NCBI GenBank assembly: GCA_004557825.1 | Contig: SFFL01000010.1 | Location: 12,774 to 76,773 of the forward strand | DNA length: 64,000 nucleotides | Origin: Bacteroidales bacterium | GTDB lineage: Bacteria; Bacteroidota; Bacteroidia; Bacteroidales; Muribaculaceae | Direction of reading: 5' to 3' | Shown here: positions 42,272 to 52,200 of the stretch, in pieces | How positions within the stretch are numbered: the first letter of the stretch is position 1 | How the letters are laid out: the number at the start of each line of letters is the position of its first letter | Notes under the pieces: generated by a model | What the model saw: only the letters and a program-made list of their open reading frames with translations | Told to the model about the DNA's origin: nothing | Database searches by the model: none | Translations under genes and position numbers: made by a program

Positions 42272-44293
42272 TCATTCAGTAGGCTCCGCTTCGCCCATCA
42301 GCGCGAGGAATTCATCCTCCGACATCAGCGGCACGCCAAGCGAATTGGCCTTCTCGCGCTTCGAGGGGCCCATATTGTCGCCGGCAAGCACGAAATCGGT
42401 TTTCTTTGAGATGCTTGAGGCATTCTTGCCTCCGGCGCGCTCAATCATCTCCTTATATTCATCGCGGCTATGGTGCTGGAACACACCGGAAATGACTATG
42501 GTTTTCCCGGCAAGACGGTCGCTGCGCCCCTCGTCGCTCTCCTCGGGCAACGACATCTGCAGCCCGGCCTGGCGCAGACGTTCCACGATAGAGCGGTTGA
42601 GCGGATTGGCGAAATATTCCACGATGCTCTCGGCGATACGCGGGCCGATATCCTTCACGGCAGCCAACTCGGCAGCGGATGCCGCCATAAGCCGGTCGAT
42701 GTCGGGGAAAGCCTTTGCCACCTTTTTGGCCACGGTGTCGCCCACAAACGGGATTGACAGCGCATAAATCACGCGGTCGAAAGGCATCTGCTTCGACGCT
42801 TCAAGGCCGTCGAGCACCCTCTCGGCCGAACGCGGGCCGAAGCCGTCGAGCGTGAGGAGTTGGTCGCGGGTCAGGTCGTAGAGGTCGGCGATATTCTTCA
42901 CCAGTCCGGTGGCAAACAGCTGCTGAGCCGTTTCCTCGCCGATGCCGTCGATATTCATCATCTTACGGCCTACGAAATGCTCCACACGGCCGGCAATCTG
43001 CGGAGGACAGCCGAATTTATTGGGGCACTGCCAGGAGGCCTCACCCTCCACACGAATCAGCCGCGAGCCGCAAGCCGGGCAATGACTCACAAACTCTATC
43101 GGTTTGGCCCCGGGCTGACGGCCATTCTCATCCACGCCGGTAATCTTGGGGATAATCTCGCCCCCTTTCTCCACATAGAGCATATCGCCCTCGTGGATAT
43201 CAAGCTGACGTACAATATCTTCGTTGTGGAGCGACGCGCGCTTCACCACCGTGCCCGACAGGAGTACCGGCTTCAGATTGGCCACGGGGGTAATAATGCC
43301 CATACGGCCCACCTCGAAGGATACGTAGCGCAACTTAGTGCAGGCTCTTTCGGCCGGGAATTTGTATGCTATGGCCCAGCGGGGCGACTTGGCGGTGAAA
43401 CCCAGGTTGAGCTGCTGGCGGAGCGAATTTACCTTGAACACCAGACCATCGGTAGCCACCGGAAGTTCGCGGCGCTCCTCGGCCCAGCGGTTGATGAAGG
43501 AATCCACCTCCTCCAGGCTGTGCAGCAGGGTCATTATCTCCGACACCTTGAAACCCCAGGAACGCGCCGCCATCATATTATCGTAATGATTATTTGCGGG
43601 AAGCTCCGGGCCAAGCAGATAATAGAAATACGCGTCCAGACCGCGACGGGCCACCTCGCGCGAGTCGAGGGTCTTCAGTGTGCCGCTGGCGGCATTTCGC
43701 GGATTGGCAAAGAGCGGTTCCTCATTAAATTCGCGCTCTTTGTTGAGGCGCTCAAATTCCTTCCACGGCATCAGTATCTCACCGCGAATCTCAAACATAT
43801 CGGGCCACCCGCTCCCCTGCAACTGCAATGGTATGGAGCGGATTGTGCGGATATTATCGGTGACCACATCCCCCTTCTCACCGTCGCCACGTGTGACAGC
43901 GCGCACCAGACGCCCGTGCTCATAGATAAGCGAGATGGAGGTACCGTCGTATTTCATTTCCCCTACCACATCAAACTGCTCGCCGCCAAGACCCGAGCGC
44001 ACGCGCCCGAACCACTCGTCTACCTCATCGATGCTGTAGGTATTGGCAAGCGACAGCATAGGATGGATATGCGCTGCCTGCTCGAAACCCTCGGCCAGGT
44101 CGGAGCCAACGCGATGCGTGGGCGAATAGGGGTCGTCCATATCGGGATACTCCTTTTCCAGAGCTTCAAGCTCCTTCATAAGCATATCAAACTCCCGGTC
44201 GGAGATTTCGGGAGCGTTCAGCACATAATAATTGTGATTATGGCGGTTAAGCTGTTCGCGCAGGTCAAGAATGCGCTGGCGTGGAGAATCCAT
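42272..44293 (-). CDS. ligA: NAD-dependent DNA ligase
   Basis: 673 residues, full length. The adenylation domain has the KYDG active site (K114), and the OB domain follows. The zinc finger uses four Cys in CPACGSRLIRV and WQCPNKFGC, then four HhH motifs (for example LDGFGPRSAERVL and IKDIGPRIAESIV types) and a C-terminal BRCT domain (TIVISGVFQHHSRDEYKEMI). It seals nicks using NAD+. It precedes recO. Confidence 0.97.
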   Translation of the reverse strand: MDSPRQRILDLREQLNRHNHNYYVLNAPEISDREFDMLMKELEALEKEYPDMDDPYSPTHRVGSDLAEGFEQAAHIHPMLSLANTYSIDEVDEWFGRVRSGLGGEQFDVVGEMKYDGTSISLIYEHGRLVRAVTRGDGEKGDVVTDNIRTIRSIPLQLQGSGWPDMFEIRGEILMPWKEFERLNKEREFNEEPLFANPRNAASGTLKTLDSREVARRGLDAYFYYLLGPELPANNHYDNMMAARSWGFKVSEIMTLLHSLEEVDSFINRWAEERRELPVATDGLVFKVNSLRQQLNLGFTAKSPRWAIAYKFPAERACTKLRYVSFEVGRMGIITPVANLKPVLLSGTVVKRASLHNEDIVRQLDIHEGDMLYVEKGGEIIPKITGVDENGRQPGAKPIEFVSHCPACGSRLIRVEGEASWQCPNKFGCPPQIAGRVEHFVGRKMMNIDGIGEETAQQLFATGLVKNIADLYDLTRDQLLTLDGFGPRSAERVLDGLEASKQMPFDRVIYALSIPFVGDTVAKKVAKAFPDIDRLMAASAAELAAVKDIGPRIAESIVEYFANPLNRSIVERLRQAGLQMSLPEESDEGRSDRLAGKTIVISGVFQHHSRDEYKEMIERAGGKNASSISKKTDFVLAGDNMGPSKREKANSLGVPLMSEDEFLALMGEAEPTE

Positions 44294-44324
44294 ATCGCGG
44301 TATATTTTTACAGATTTATCTTGG

Positions 44325-44369
44325 ATAATTCGTATAAGGCGTATAATTCTTATAAGTCTTATGCGATTT
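44325..44369. repeat. 9-bp-period AT-rich array upstream of ligA
   Basis: Five diverged 9-bp units in phase: ATAATTCGT, ATAAGGCGT, ATAATTCTT, ATAAGTCTT, ATGCGATTT. Located between ligA and the DUF5063 gene. Confidence 0.7.
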
Positions 44370-44377
44370 ATGGCGGG

Positions 44378-44872
44378 TTAATCCCGGAATTTCAGGTTGT
44401 TGAGCGCGCGGAATACCGAGCACAGCTCCTTCGACCAGTAGCCGCGGAATTCCTCGGCTACGCCATGCAGGGCCAGCGCCACGTTCTCGTCGGTGGCGTC
44501 GCGCACGGTGCTGATGAAATTGTAGAACACCTGGAAGAGGTCGGCAAGTTTCTCGGAAATCGAGAACGCTACCGGCGTGTCGGAGTACTTCATATCCTCC
44601 TCAAACACATCGAGATATGTGTCGTCGGCGCCGATAAGCTGCTCCATATTGCGGCGCACGGCATCATAGTAGTCCTCATCAAGGGCCTGGTCGAGATATA
44701 CATCCTCGTCGAGATACATATCAGGCTTGATATCGAAGGCAGAAATGTAGATACGCGGAATCACGCGCAGCATAGCGTCGATAAAATCTTCGCGCTCGGC
44801 TTCACGCGCGCCCTCCACGTGCTGGCAATATTCGTTGCACAGACCTATGAAAGCTATAGTGTTTGTTTCCAT
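44378..44872 (-). CDS. DUF5063 protein
   Basis: 164 residues, acidic and helical (IPRIYISAFDIKPDMYLDED, then DQALDEDYYDAVRRNMEQLI and AEEFRGYWSKELCSVFRALN). This pattern matches DUF5063, a family of unknown function found mostly in Bacteroidetes. There is no signal peptide. It follows nadD by 24 bp and precedes ligA on the same strand. Confidence 0.85.
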   Translation of the reverse strand: METNTIAFIGLCNEYCQHVEGAREAEREDFIDAMLRVIPRIYISAFDIKPDMYLDEDVYLDQALDEDYYDAVRRNMEQLIGADDTYLDVFEEDMKYSDTPVAFSISEKLADLFQVFYNFISTVRDATDENVALALHGVAEEFRGYWSKELCSVFRALNNLKFRD

Positions 44873-44896
44873 AATTGCTTAACTGTTAAATATATA

Positions 44897-45487
44897 CTAC
44901 TTGTTGGTTACTTGTTTTGAGCCATACATACCGCGGGCGGCAATGTATCGCGCCACGGCATCCGGCAAAAGACCGGCTACCGGGCGCCCTTCCGCAATCA
45001 TCGACCGCACCTGCGTGCTCGACACCGGCATCAGCGGCGCTTCAAGGGGCGTGAAACCGTTGCCGGCATCAGGCATCGGATATCCCGGACGGGGATACAC
45101 AATCGGGACAAACTCCCGGCGAAGCTTCTCCGCATCGCGCCACCGGCTGAAGCAGGCGGCATTATCGGCGCCGATAATCAGCCGGAAACGTTCCCCGGGA
45201 TACAGTTCCTGCAAGCGCTTCATCGTGTCGACGGTGTAGTTGGGGCGTGGCATCGACATCTCCACATCGCAGGGCATTAGCTCCGGATAGGGCGCGCAAG
45301 CCTCCCGGAGCATCTGCATCCGGTCGGTGTCGGCAGCAATGTCGGCCGCCCCGCTTTTGAGCGGATTCTGCGGCGACATCACCATCAGCACACGGTCAAC
45401 AAGCCCGGAGGCCACGGCAGCCCGCGCCAGAGTTATGTGACCGTTGTGCACGGGATTGAATGACCCGCCGAAAACGCCTGTCGTCAT
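44897..45487 (-). CDS. nadD: Nicotinate-nucleotide adenylyltransferase
   Basis: 196 residues from the ATG at 45487, directly before MTTGVFGGSFNPVHNGH; a start at 45517 adds ten unlikely residues. The Rossmann nucleotidyl-transferase motifs are GSFNPVHNGH (8-17) and the C-terminal SSTQVRSMI (ISSTxxR type). It joins NaMN and ATP to give deamido-NAD. A small hairpin (CGATAAT/ATTATCG, 45501-45523) lies in the 44-bp gap after gmk. Confidence 0.96.
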   Translation of the reverse strand: MTTGVFGGSFNPVHNGHITLARAAVASGLVDRVLMVMSPQNPLKSGAADIAADTDRMQMLREACAPYPELMPCDVEMSMPRPNYTVDTMKRLQELYPGERFRLIIGADNAACFSRWRDAEKLRREFVPIVYPRPGYPMPDAGNGFTPLEAPLMPVSSTQVRSMIAEGRPVAGLLPDAVARYIAARGMYGSKQVTNK

Positions 45488-45531
45488 ATCTGAACCGATT
45501 CGATAATAATTAAACAATTATCGAGCCGGAA

Positions 45532-46104
45532 TTATTTGTCGGCGATATAATCCGATATCAATTTCTCCACCTCGGCGATAGCCTTGGGCAGCTCATCGTT
45601 GGTCACTACGTGGTCGTAGCAATCCTTGAAGGTCAGCTCATAGGCCGCACGGTCGACGCGCACCTTTATGGCGTCGGCGTTGTCGCTGCCGCGCAGTTCC
45701 AGACGGTGCTGAAGCTCGGGGATGCTCGGAGGCTCGATGAAAATCGACATCGCACGGTCGCCGAACTGCTTTTTCACATTCACGCCGCCTTTCACGTCGA
45801 TATCGAGAATCACATTGTGTCCCTGAGCCACACGGTTCTCAATCTCGCTGCGGAGGGTGCCATAGTAGCGGCCGGGGTAAACCTGTTCGTACTCCACGAA
45901 TGCACCTTCGGATATCAGCTCGCGAAATCTTTCATCGCTAAGGAAATGATAGTGCACGCCGTCAACTTCTCCGGCACGTGGTTTGCGGTTGGTGGCCGAC
46001 ACAGAGAACTGGATATCCAGGTCGCCACGGTCCATTATGTCGCCGATAATCGTTGACTTGCCGCAGCCCGAAGGGGCAGAGATAATGATAAGTTTGCCTG
46101 ACAT
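45532..46104 (-). CDS. gmk: Guanylate kinase
   Basis: 190 residues. P-loop APSGCGKST (10-18); the GMP-binding YHFLSDERFRELISEGAFVE and EYEQVYPGRYYGTLRSEIEN regions are standard. It converts GMP to GDP. It lies 44 bp before nadD, and is separated from yicC, its usual partner, by the galactanase gene. Confidence 0.97.
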   Translation of the reverse strand: MSGKLIIISAPSGCGKSTIIGDIMDRGDLDIQFSVSATNRKPRAGEVDGVHYHFLSDERFRELISEGAFVEYEQVYPGRYYGTLRSEIENRVAQGHNVILDIDVKGGVNVKKQFGDRAMSIFIEPPSIPELQHRLELRGSDNADAIKVRVDRAAYELTFKDCYDHVVTNDELPKAIAEVEKLISDYIADK

Positions 46105-46143
46105 ATTTTTTAAAAGGTACGAGTTACGAGTTAAGAGGTACGA

Positions 46144-46182
46144 AGTGTGGAGAGGGAATTAGAAGTATGGAGAGGGAATTAG
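46144..46182. repeat. Tandem 19-bp duplication after the galactanase stop
   Basis: Two copies of a unit like GTGTGGAGAGGGAATTAGAA / GTATGGAGAGGGAATTAGGG; the second overlaps the stop codon of the galactanase gene. A further near-repeat, GGTACGAGTTACGAG and GGTACGAAG, lies just below it (about 46117-46145). Confidence 0.75.
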
Positions 46183-47441
46183 GGGAGGGCGATTTTGCGG
46201 CCGGCGTGGAGATAGATGCCGGGGAGGGCAGGACGTCCGTCGGGGGCTGCCACCTCAATGCCCTGGAGGTTGAACCAGCGGGCATCTTCATCGGCAGGCT
46301 GCAGGTCGGCGCCAATCTGGTCAACGGCGCCGAGCGGAGTGCCGTAGGAGCAGAGAGCCTGAAGGGCGGTGCAGGCGCGACCATTGGTACTGTCGAAGAG
46401 GGGGGCGTTGTACCAGCCGGAGAGCGAGGTGCGGTAGGCGTTATACTCCGGCCACCACCAGATTATGCCGGTGACGTTGTCGTACTTCTTCACCACATCC
46501 ACCACTGCCTGGGTGAGTTTCTTCTGACCGGCATCGCTGTAGGGATAAGTTGCGGTGAAATCGAAGTTGCTTCCAGGCACAGCCCACTTGTATGGGTAGC
46601 CGAATTCCACCACCATCACTTCCTTGTCGGAGAAATTGGTCTGGAGGCTCTTCAAGCCGGTATCGAGCACACTGACGTTGCCGTGGAAGTAAGGGTAATA
46701 GCTTACACCTATAATATCATAGTCCACTCCGAGGGTCTTCATCTGGTGGTAGAAATTGGTCTGCACATTGGGCTGAGAGATGCGCTCGGTGTGAATTACT
46801 ATCTTGGCGTCGGGGCACACCTCGCGACAAGCCTTTCCGGCCTGCTTGAGCAGAGTGCCGAAACGCTCCCAGTTGGCATTGTTGCCCATATAGCACTTCT
46901 TCAGCGAAGAAGCGGGAGCATCGTAGGCGCCCCAGAGCATACCATAGGAAATCTCATTGCCGGTGGCGATAAAGTCGGGCACCACACCCTCCTTCTTGAA
47001 GTTTTCGAGGACGCTCTTGGTATAATCGTAGATTTTCTGATAAAGCTGGTCATCGGTCAGATTCACCCACGACGCGGGCGTCCACTGCTTGGCAGGGTCG
47101 GCCCAGGTGTCGGAATAGTGGAAATCGAGCATCAGCGGGAGCTTCTTGGCCACCACCTCCTTGGCAATCGGGAGGATATATTCATAGCTCTGGCAGGCGT
47201 TGGGGTCGTTGTTGGGGAACCCGGCAGGGTCGACGAAGAGGCGCAGACGTATCAGATTCATACCCTGCGAAGCAAAATAGTCGAGCGCGTTGCCCTGAAT
47301 GGCACCGCCATTGTAATCGAGATAAACGGCTCCGGCCTTCTCATATTCCGGAAGCAGAGAAATATCGCCGCCGGCATAGCGGTCTTTAGCCGCAGATGCG
47401 AGCGTCGCGCAAGCAAATAAAAGAAATAATACTTTTTTCAT
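46179..47441 (-). CDS. Arabinogalactan endo-beta-1,4-galactanase (GH53)
   Basis: 420 residues from the ATG at 47441, giving a signal peptide (MKKVLFLLFACATLASAA). The GH53 barrel carries the acid/base E163 (TGNEIS) and the nucleophile E279 (VVEFGYPYKW), plus LMLDFHYSDTWADPAKQ and the IIWWWPEYN segment. It cuts beta-1,4-galactan chains of pectin type I arabinogalactan. The last ~40 residues (WFNLQGIEVAAPDGRPALPG, then IYLHAGRKI) look like a short C-terminal sorting or anchor motif common in Bacteroidales. It lies alone, without SusC/SusD genes nearby. Confidence 0.94.
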   Translation of the reverse strand: MKKVLFLLFACATLASAAKDRYAGGDISLLPEYEKAGAVYLDYNGGAIQGNALDYFASQGMNLIRLRLFVDPAGFPNNDPNACQSYEYILPIAKEVVAKKLPLMLDFHYSDTWADPAKQWTPASWVNLTDDQLYQKIYDYTKSVLENFKKEGVVPDFIATGNEISYGMLWGAYDAPASSLKKCYMGNNANWERFGTLLKQAGKACREVCPDAKIVIHTERISQPNVQTNFYHQMKTLGVDYDIIGVSYYPYFHGNVSVLDTGLKSLQTNFSDKEVMVVEFGYPYKWAVPGSNFDFTATYPYSDAGQKKLTQAVVDVVKKYDNVTGIIWWWPEYNAYRTSLSGWYNAPLFDSTNGRACTALQALCSYGTPLGAVDQIGADLQPADEDARWFNLQGIEVAAPDGRPALPGIYLHAGRKIALP

Positions 47442-47473
47442 ATCATTAGATTTTGGGGTAATCATCACTTATC

Positions 47474-47507
47474 TTAGCTATTTTAGCTATCTTAGCTACT
47501 TTAGCTA
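47474..47507. repeat. 9-bp tandem array upstream of the galactanase
   Basis: TTAGCTA at 47474, 47483, 47492 and 47501, period exactly 9 with variable two-base spacers (TT, TC, CT). The same core and period occur in dnaX at 25981. It lies between yicC and the galactanase gene. Confidence 0.85.
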
Positions 47508-47545
47508 ATCAGATAACAATCAAGCGCCCCGGGAGGTTGGCGCCA

Positions 47546-48421
47546 TCAGAGCACATTGAGGACCTGCTCCTTGATTTGCTCCAGCTCATCCTTCATCTTC
47601 ACCACGAGAATCTGCATATCGGCCTGATTGCTCTTCGAGCCGAGAGTGTTGATTTCGCGACCCATCTCCTGGGCGATGAATCCGAGCTTCTTTCCCTGGC
47701 CGGCTTCGCCGTCGAGGGTTTCCAGGAAGTAGCGCAGATGCTGAGCCAGACGCTGCTTCTCCTCGTTGATGTCGAGCTTCTCGATGTAGAAAATCATCTC
47801 CTGCTCCAGGCGCCCCTTGTCGTACTCCACCTGCGGAATCGCCTTGAGCTGCTCTACAAGGCGTGTGCGGATTTTGGCCACACGGTCGGTTTCAAACCGG
47901 GGCACCTCATCGAGCAGTGCGGCGATGCGGGCGATGCGCACACGGAAGAACTCGTCGAGGCGGCGCCCCTCGGCGGCACGGTGCTCCGTCAGGTGCTCCA
48001 CAGCCTCCTTCACGCACTGCAGCAGCGCTACCTGCTCGGCTTCGGGCGCTTCGGTGGGCGTCTCAGACTTAATCACGTCGGGCATACGCAGCAGCACCTG
48101 ATACCAGTCGTCAGGCTCCGGGAGGCCTAAAGTGGCAGCCGCCCGACGTATCTGCTCCATATATCCGGCCATAGCCTCAACGTTGATGTGAGCCGACGTC
48201 TCGGCGCCGACAGCGTCGGCCCATGCCGTAAGCTCAGCTTTACCGCGCTCTAACAGAGGGGCGCACACATTGCGCACAGCGGCCTCAGCCTGCCGGTAGC
48301 CCGAAGGGAGCCGCAAAGTCAAATCAAGCTGCTTGGAGTTGACCGACTTGATTTCAACCGTAAACTTTTTAGTTGGGCACTCGACAGTGGCGCTGCCGAA
48401 TCCGGTCATTGACAATATCAT
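47546..48421 (-). CDS. yicC: YicC-family endoribonuclease-like protein
   Basis: 291 residues. The N-terminal domain (MILSMTGFGSATVECPTKKF, then EIKSVNSKQLDLTLRLPSGY) and the C-terminal DUF1732 (DINEEKQRLAQHLRYFLETL, then GKKLGFIAQEMGREINTLGS) are diagnostic. E. coli YicC has RNase activity linked to small-RNA turnover. In most Bacteroidetes it is next to gmk; here a 1.26-kb galactanase gene separates the two. Its promoter region is shared with tsaB. Confidence 0.95.
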   Translation of the reverse strand: MILSMTGFGSATVECPTKKFTVEIKSVNSKQLDLTLRLPSGYRQAEAAVRNVCAPLLERGKAELTAWADAVGAETSAHINVEAMAGYMEQIRRAAATLGLPEPDDWYQVLLRMPDVIKSETPTEAPEAEQVALLQCVKEAVEHLTEHRAAEGRRLDEFFRVRIARIAALLDEVPRFETDRVAKIRTRLVEQLKAIPQVEYDKGRLEQEMIFYIEKLDINEEKQRLAQHLRYFLETLDGEAGQGKKLGFIAQEMGREINTLGSKSNQADMQILVVKMKDELEQIKEQVLNVL

Positions 48422-48455
48422 TAGTAGAGTTATGAACAGTGATTGTTTTTGTTTG

Positions 48456-48463
48456 CAAATTTA
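48456..48463 (-). promoter_or_regulatory. Likely yicC promoter, -7 box
   Basis: Minus strand TAAATTTG, 35 bp before the yicC ATG. It is back-to-back with the tsaB box at 48488. No -33 TTTG at the usual distance. Confidence 0.55.
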
Positions 48464-48487
48464 ACTTTTTTTGATGAGAAAATTTGC

Positions 48488-48495
48488 TAAATTTG
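48488..48495 (+). promoter_or_regulatory. Likely tsaB promoter, -7 box
   Basis: TAAATTTG on the plus strand, 33 bp before the tsaB ATG at 48528. Any coding start upstream of about 48500 is therefore unlikely. Confidence 0.55.
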
Positions 48496-48527
48496 CAGAA
48501 AAAAATTGTGCCGATTCATCCGTTTTC

Positions 48528-49232
48528 ATGGCTACTATTATAAACATTGAGACATCCACTGCCGTATGCTCCGTAGCGCTCAGCTCCGAGGGCGCGGTTT
48601 TGCAGCATACCGAAGACTTTCACGGCCGCAATCACGCAGTGCTTCTGAGCGATTTTATAAAAGACGCCCTCGACTATATGGCCCGTCAGGAGCTGAAAGC
48701 CGACGCCGTGGCCGTGTCGCTCGGGCCGGGCAGCTACACCGGCCTGCGCATAGGGCTGAGCGAAGCCAAAGGGCTGGCCTACGCCCTCGACACCCCTCTG
48801 ATAGGAGTACCCACGCTCGAACTTATGACCACCGGGGTAATGTTCGCCCACGACGACCTGCCCGACGGATGCCTGTTTGCCCCGATGATCGACGCACGCC
48901 GTATGGAGGTCTACACCGCTGTCTACGATCTGGCGCTGCAGCCGCTGAAGGCTCCCGCGCCGCTGATTCTCGACACCGACAGCTACAGCGAATTCCTGGC
49001 CGACAGTCCGGTGGCATTCTTCGGCGACGGCAGCGGCAAAGCCCGCGACCTGCTCGGCGCCAACCCCAACGCCATTTTCATCGACGGAGTGAATCCGCTG
49101 GCCGTGGATATGGTGGCGCTGGCCGAGAGATCCTATCTGAAGCGCGATTTCATCGACACAGCCTACTCCACCCCTCTTTACCTTAAAGATTTTCAGGCCA
49201 CGAAGCCGCGCAACCTTTTCGCCCAATTATAA
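48528..49232 (+). CDS. tsaB: tRNA t6A biosynthesis protein TsaB
   Basis: 234 residues from the ATG at 48528, giving the usual ASKHA start (MATIINIETSTAVCSVALSS). VSLGPGSYTGLRIGLSEAKG and YALDTPLIGVPTLE are typical of TsaB (YeaZ). TsaB is the scaffold for TsaD and TsaE in making t6A37 of ANN-decoding tRNAs. An ATG at 48471 would lie upstream of the promoter box. It is 37 bp before dnaE. Confidence 0.95.
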   Translation: MATIINIETSTAVCSVALSSEGAVLQHTEDFHGRNHAVLLSDFIKDALDYMARQELKADAVAVSLGPGSYTGLRIGLSEAKGLAYALDTPLIGVPTLELMTTGVMFAHDDLPDGCLFAPMIDARRMEVYTAVYDLALQPLKAPAPLILDTDSYSEFLADSPVAFFGDGSGKARDLLGANPNAIFIDGVNPLAVDMVALAERSYLKRDFIDTAYSTPLYLKDFQATKPRNLFAQL

Positions 49233-49269
49233 ATTATAAATTTTAAATTCCCCCCTCCTTCGCAGCTAT

Positions 49270-52200
49270 ATGTTCGTTCATCTACACGTACACTCGCAAT
49301 ACTCCGTGCTCGACGGCCAGGCATCGATTTCCGCGCTGGTCAAGAAAGCTATGGCCGACGGTATGCCGGGCATAGCCCTCACCGACCACGGCAATATGTA
49401 TGGCATCAAGGAATTCTTCAATCTCGTCAAAGGCATCAACAGCAAGATCGAGGATGAGTCGAAGAAATTCAAGCCCATTTTCGGTTGCGAGGTGTATGTG
49501 GCCCGCAAATCGCTTGAAGACCACACCGATAAGTCGGACAAGGGTCAGCACCTGATTCTACTGGCCAAGAACGCCACCGGCTACCACAATCTGGTGAAAA
49601 TCGTGTCAAGAGCATGGACCGACGGTTTCTATTTCCGCGCCCGCACCGACCACGACGACATAAAGGCTCACGCCGAAGGGCTGATTTGCTGTTCGGCCTG
49701 CCTGGGCGGCGAAATTCCCAAACTCATCACCGCCGGCGACATCGAAGGCGCCGAGAAGGCCGTGATGTGGTTTAAGGAGGTATTCGGCGACGACTACTAT
49801 CTGGAGCTGCAGCGCCATAAAGCCACCGTGGAGCGCGCCAACCACGACACCTACCCCCTGCAGCAGGAGGTGAACAAGGAGCTGATACGTATGTCGAAGA
49901 AATTCGGCATCAAGCTTGTGGCCACCAACGATGTGCACTTCGTCAACGAGGACGACGCCGAGGCTCACGAACGCCTCATCTGCGTGGCTACCAACAAGAA
50001 AATCTCCGACGAAAACCGTATGCTCTACTCCAAGCAGGAGTGGCTGAAAACCACAGCCGAGATGCAGGAGGTGTTCGCCGACATTCCCGAAGCGCTCGAC
50101 AATACCCTCGAGGTGCTCAACAAAATCGAGTTCTACGACATCGACCATCCGCCCATTATGCCCTTCTTCGCCATCCCGAAAGAATTCGGCACCGAGGAGG
50201 AGTACCGTTCCCGCATCACCGAGGAGGACCTCTTCAACGAGTTCACCCGCGACGAGAACGGCAATGAGGTGATGAGCCGCGAGGATGCCGAAAAGAAAAT
50301 CAAAAAGCTTGGCGGCTACGACAAGCTATACCGCATAAAATTCGAGGCCGACTATCTGGCCAAACTGGCCTATGAGGGCGCCGAAAAGCGCTACGGCTCT
50401 CCCCTGCCCGACGACATACGCGAGCGTATGAAGTTTGAGCTGCACATTATGAAGACGATGGGCTTCCCCGGCTACTTCCTCATCGTGCAGGACTTCATCA
50501 ACCAGTCGCGCGAGAAGCTGGGCGTGTCGGTCGGCCCGGGCCGTGGCTCGGCCGCCGGTTCATGCGTGGCCTACTGCCTGGGCATCACGCAGATCGACCC
50601 CGTGAAGTACGATCTGCTGTTCGAACGTTTCCTCAACCCCGACCGTATCTCGCTGCCAGATATCGACGTAGACTTCGATGATGACGGCCGCGCGCGTGTG
50701 CTGAAATATGTCACCGAGAAATATGGTGCCGACAAGGTGGCCCACATCATCACCTACGGCACAATGGCCGCCAAATCGGCTATCAAGGATGTGGCCCGTG
50801 TGGAGGGGCTTCCCATTCCGGAGAGCGACCGCCTCACCAAACTCATCCCCGACCACATGCCGGAGGTCGACGGCAAGGAGCTGAAGCCCACGCTGGCCAA
50901 CTGCTACAATTATCTGCCCGACTTCAAGAATGAGCTGACGATGGGCGACCCGATGGTGCAGCAGACACTGAAATTCGCCGGCAAGCTCGAAGGCAATGTG
51001 CGCAACACCGGCGTACACGCCTGCGGTGTGATTATCTGCCGCGACGCAATCTCCGACTGGGTGCCCGTGGCCACCGCCGATGACAAAATTGAGGGCAAAC
51101 TGCTTGTCACTCAGTATGAAGGACGCGTAATCGAGGAGACCGGCCTTATCAAGATGGACTTCCTGGGTCTGAAGACCCTCTCCATTATTATGGATGCGGT
51201 GCAAAACATCAAGCTCACCCGTGGGTTCGACATAGATATGCAGAATATCCCTATCGACGACCCCGCCACATACAAGCTTTACTGCGACGGCCGCACCATC
51301 GGCACATTCCAGTTTGAGTCGGCCGGCATGCAGAAGTATCTGCGCGAGCTGCAGCCCTCTACCTTCGAGGACCTTATAGCCATGAACGCCCTCTACCGCC
51401 CGGGGCCTATGGACTATATCCCCGACTTCATCTCCCGCAAGCATGGCAAGACCCCCATCACCTACGATATACCGGTGATGGAGAAATACCTCAAGGACAC
51501 CTACGGTGTGACCGTCTACCAGGAACAGGTGATGCTTCTGAGCCGTCTGCTTGCCAACTTCACCCGTGGCGAGAGCGACACCCTGCGCAAGGCTATGGGT
51601 AAGAAGCTCATCGACAAGATGAACCACCTCAAGGGTAAATTCCTCGAAGGTGGCCAGAGCAACGGCCACGACCCTCAGGTGCTGGAGAAAATCTGGGCCG
51701 ACTGGGAGAAATTCGCTTCCTACGCTTTCAATAAATCGCACGCCACCTGCTACTCATGGGTGGCCTTCCAGACTGCATACCTAAAAGCCAACTATCCTGC
51801 CGAATATATGGCCGCGGTGCTTTCGCGCAACCGCAAGGATATCACCAAGCTCACCAACTTTATGGATGAGTGCAAGGCTATGAAGATTGTGGTGAAGGGA
51901 CCCGACGTAAATGAATCGTTCAACGACTTCGGCGTGAATGCTCAGGGCGACATCCGCTTCGGCCTCGCCGCCGTGAAGGGCGTGGGCGAGAATGTGGTGG
52001 CAGCAATCCTGCAGGCACGCGATGAGGGTGGCAAATTCACTTCGCCCTACGACTTCGTGGAGCGTGTGCCCGCGCGTATGCTCAACCGCCGCATTATGGA
52101 TTCGCTGGTGCTTGCCGGCGCTTTCGACTGGTACCCCGAAATCAAGCGCGAAGATTACTTCGAGAAGAACAACCGCGACGAAACTTTCACCGAGCAGCTC

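Noticed and set aside
42860..44920. A 686-codon open frame opposite ligA on the plus strand
   Set aside because: It is the shadow of a GC-rich gene with strong codon bias; the translation is His/Ala-rich without any domain, and ligA opposite is unmistakable.
46167..47420. A 417-codon open frame opposite the galactanase
   Set aside because: Shadow frame; the GH53 catalytic residues prove the minus-strand gene.
50560..51741. A 393-codon open frame opposite dnaE
   Set aside because: Antisense shadow of conserved polymerase motifs.
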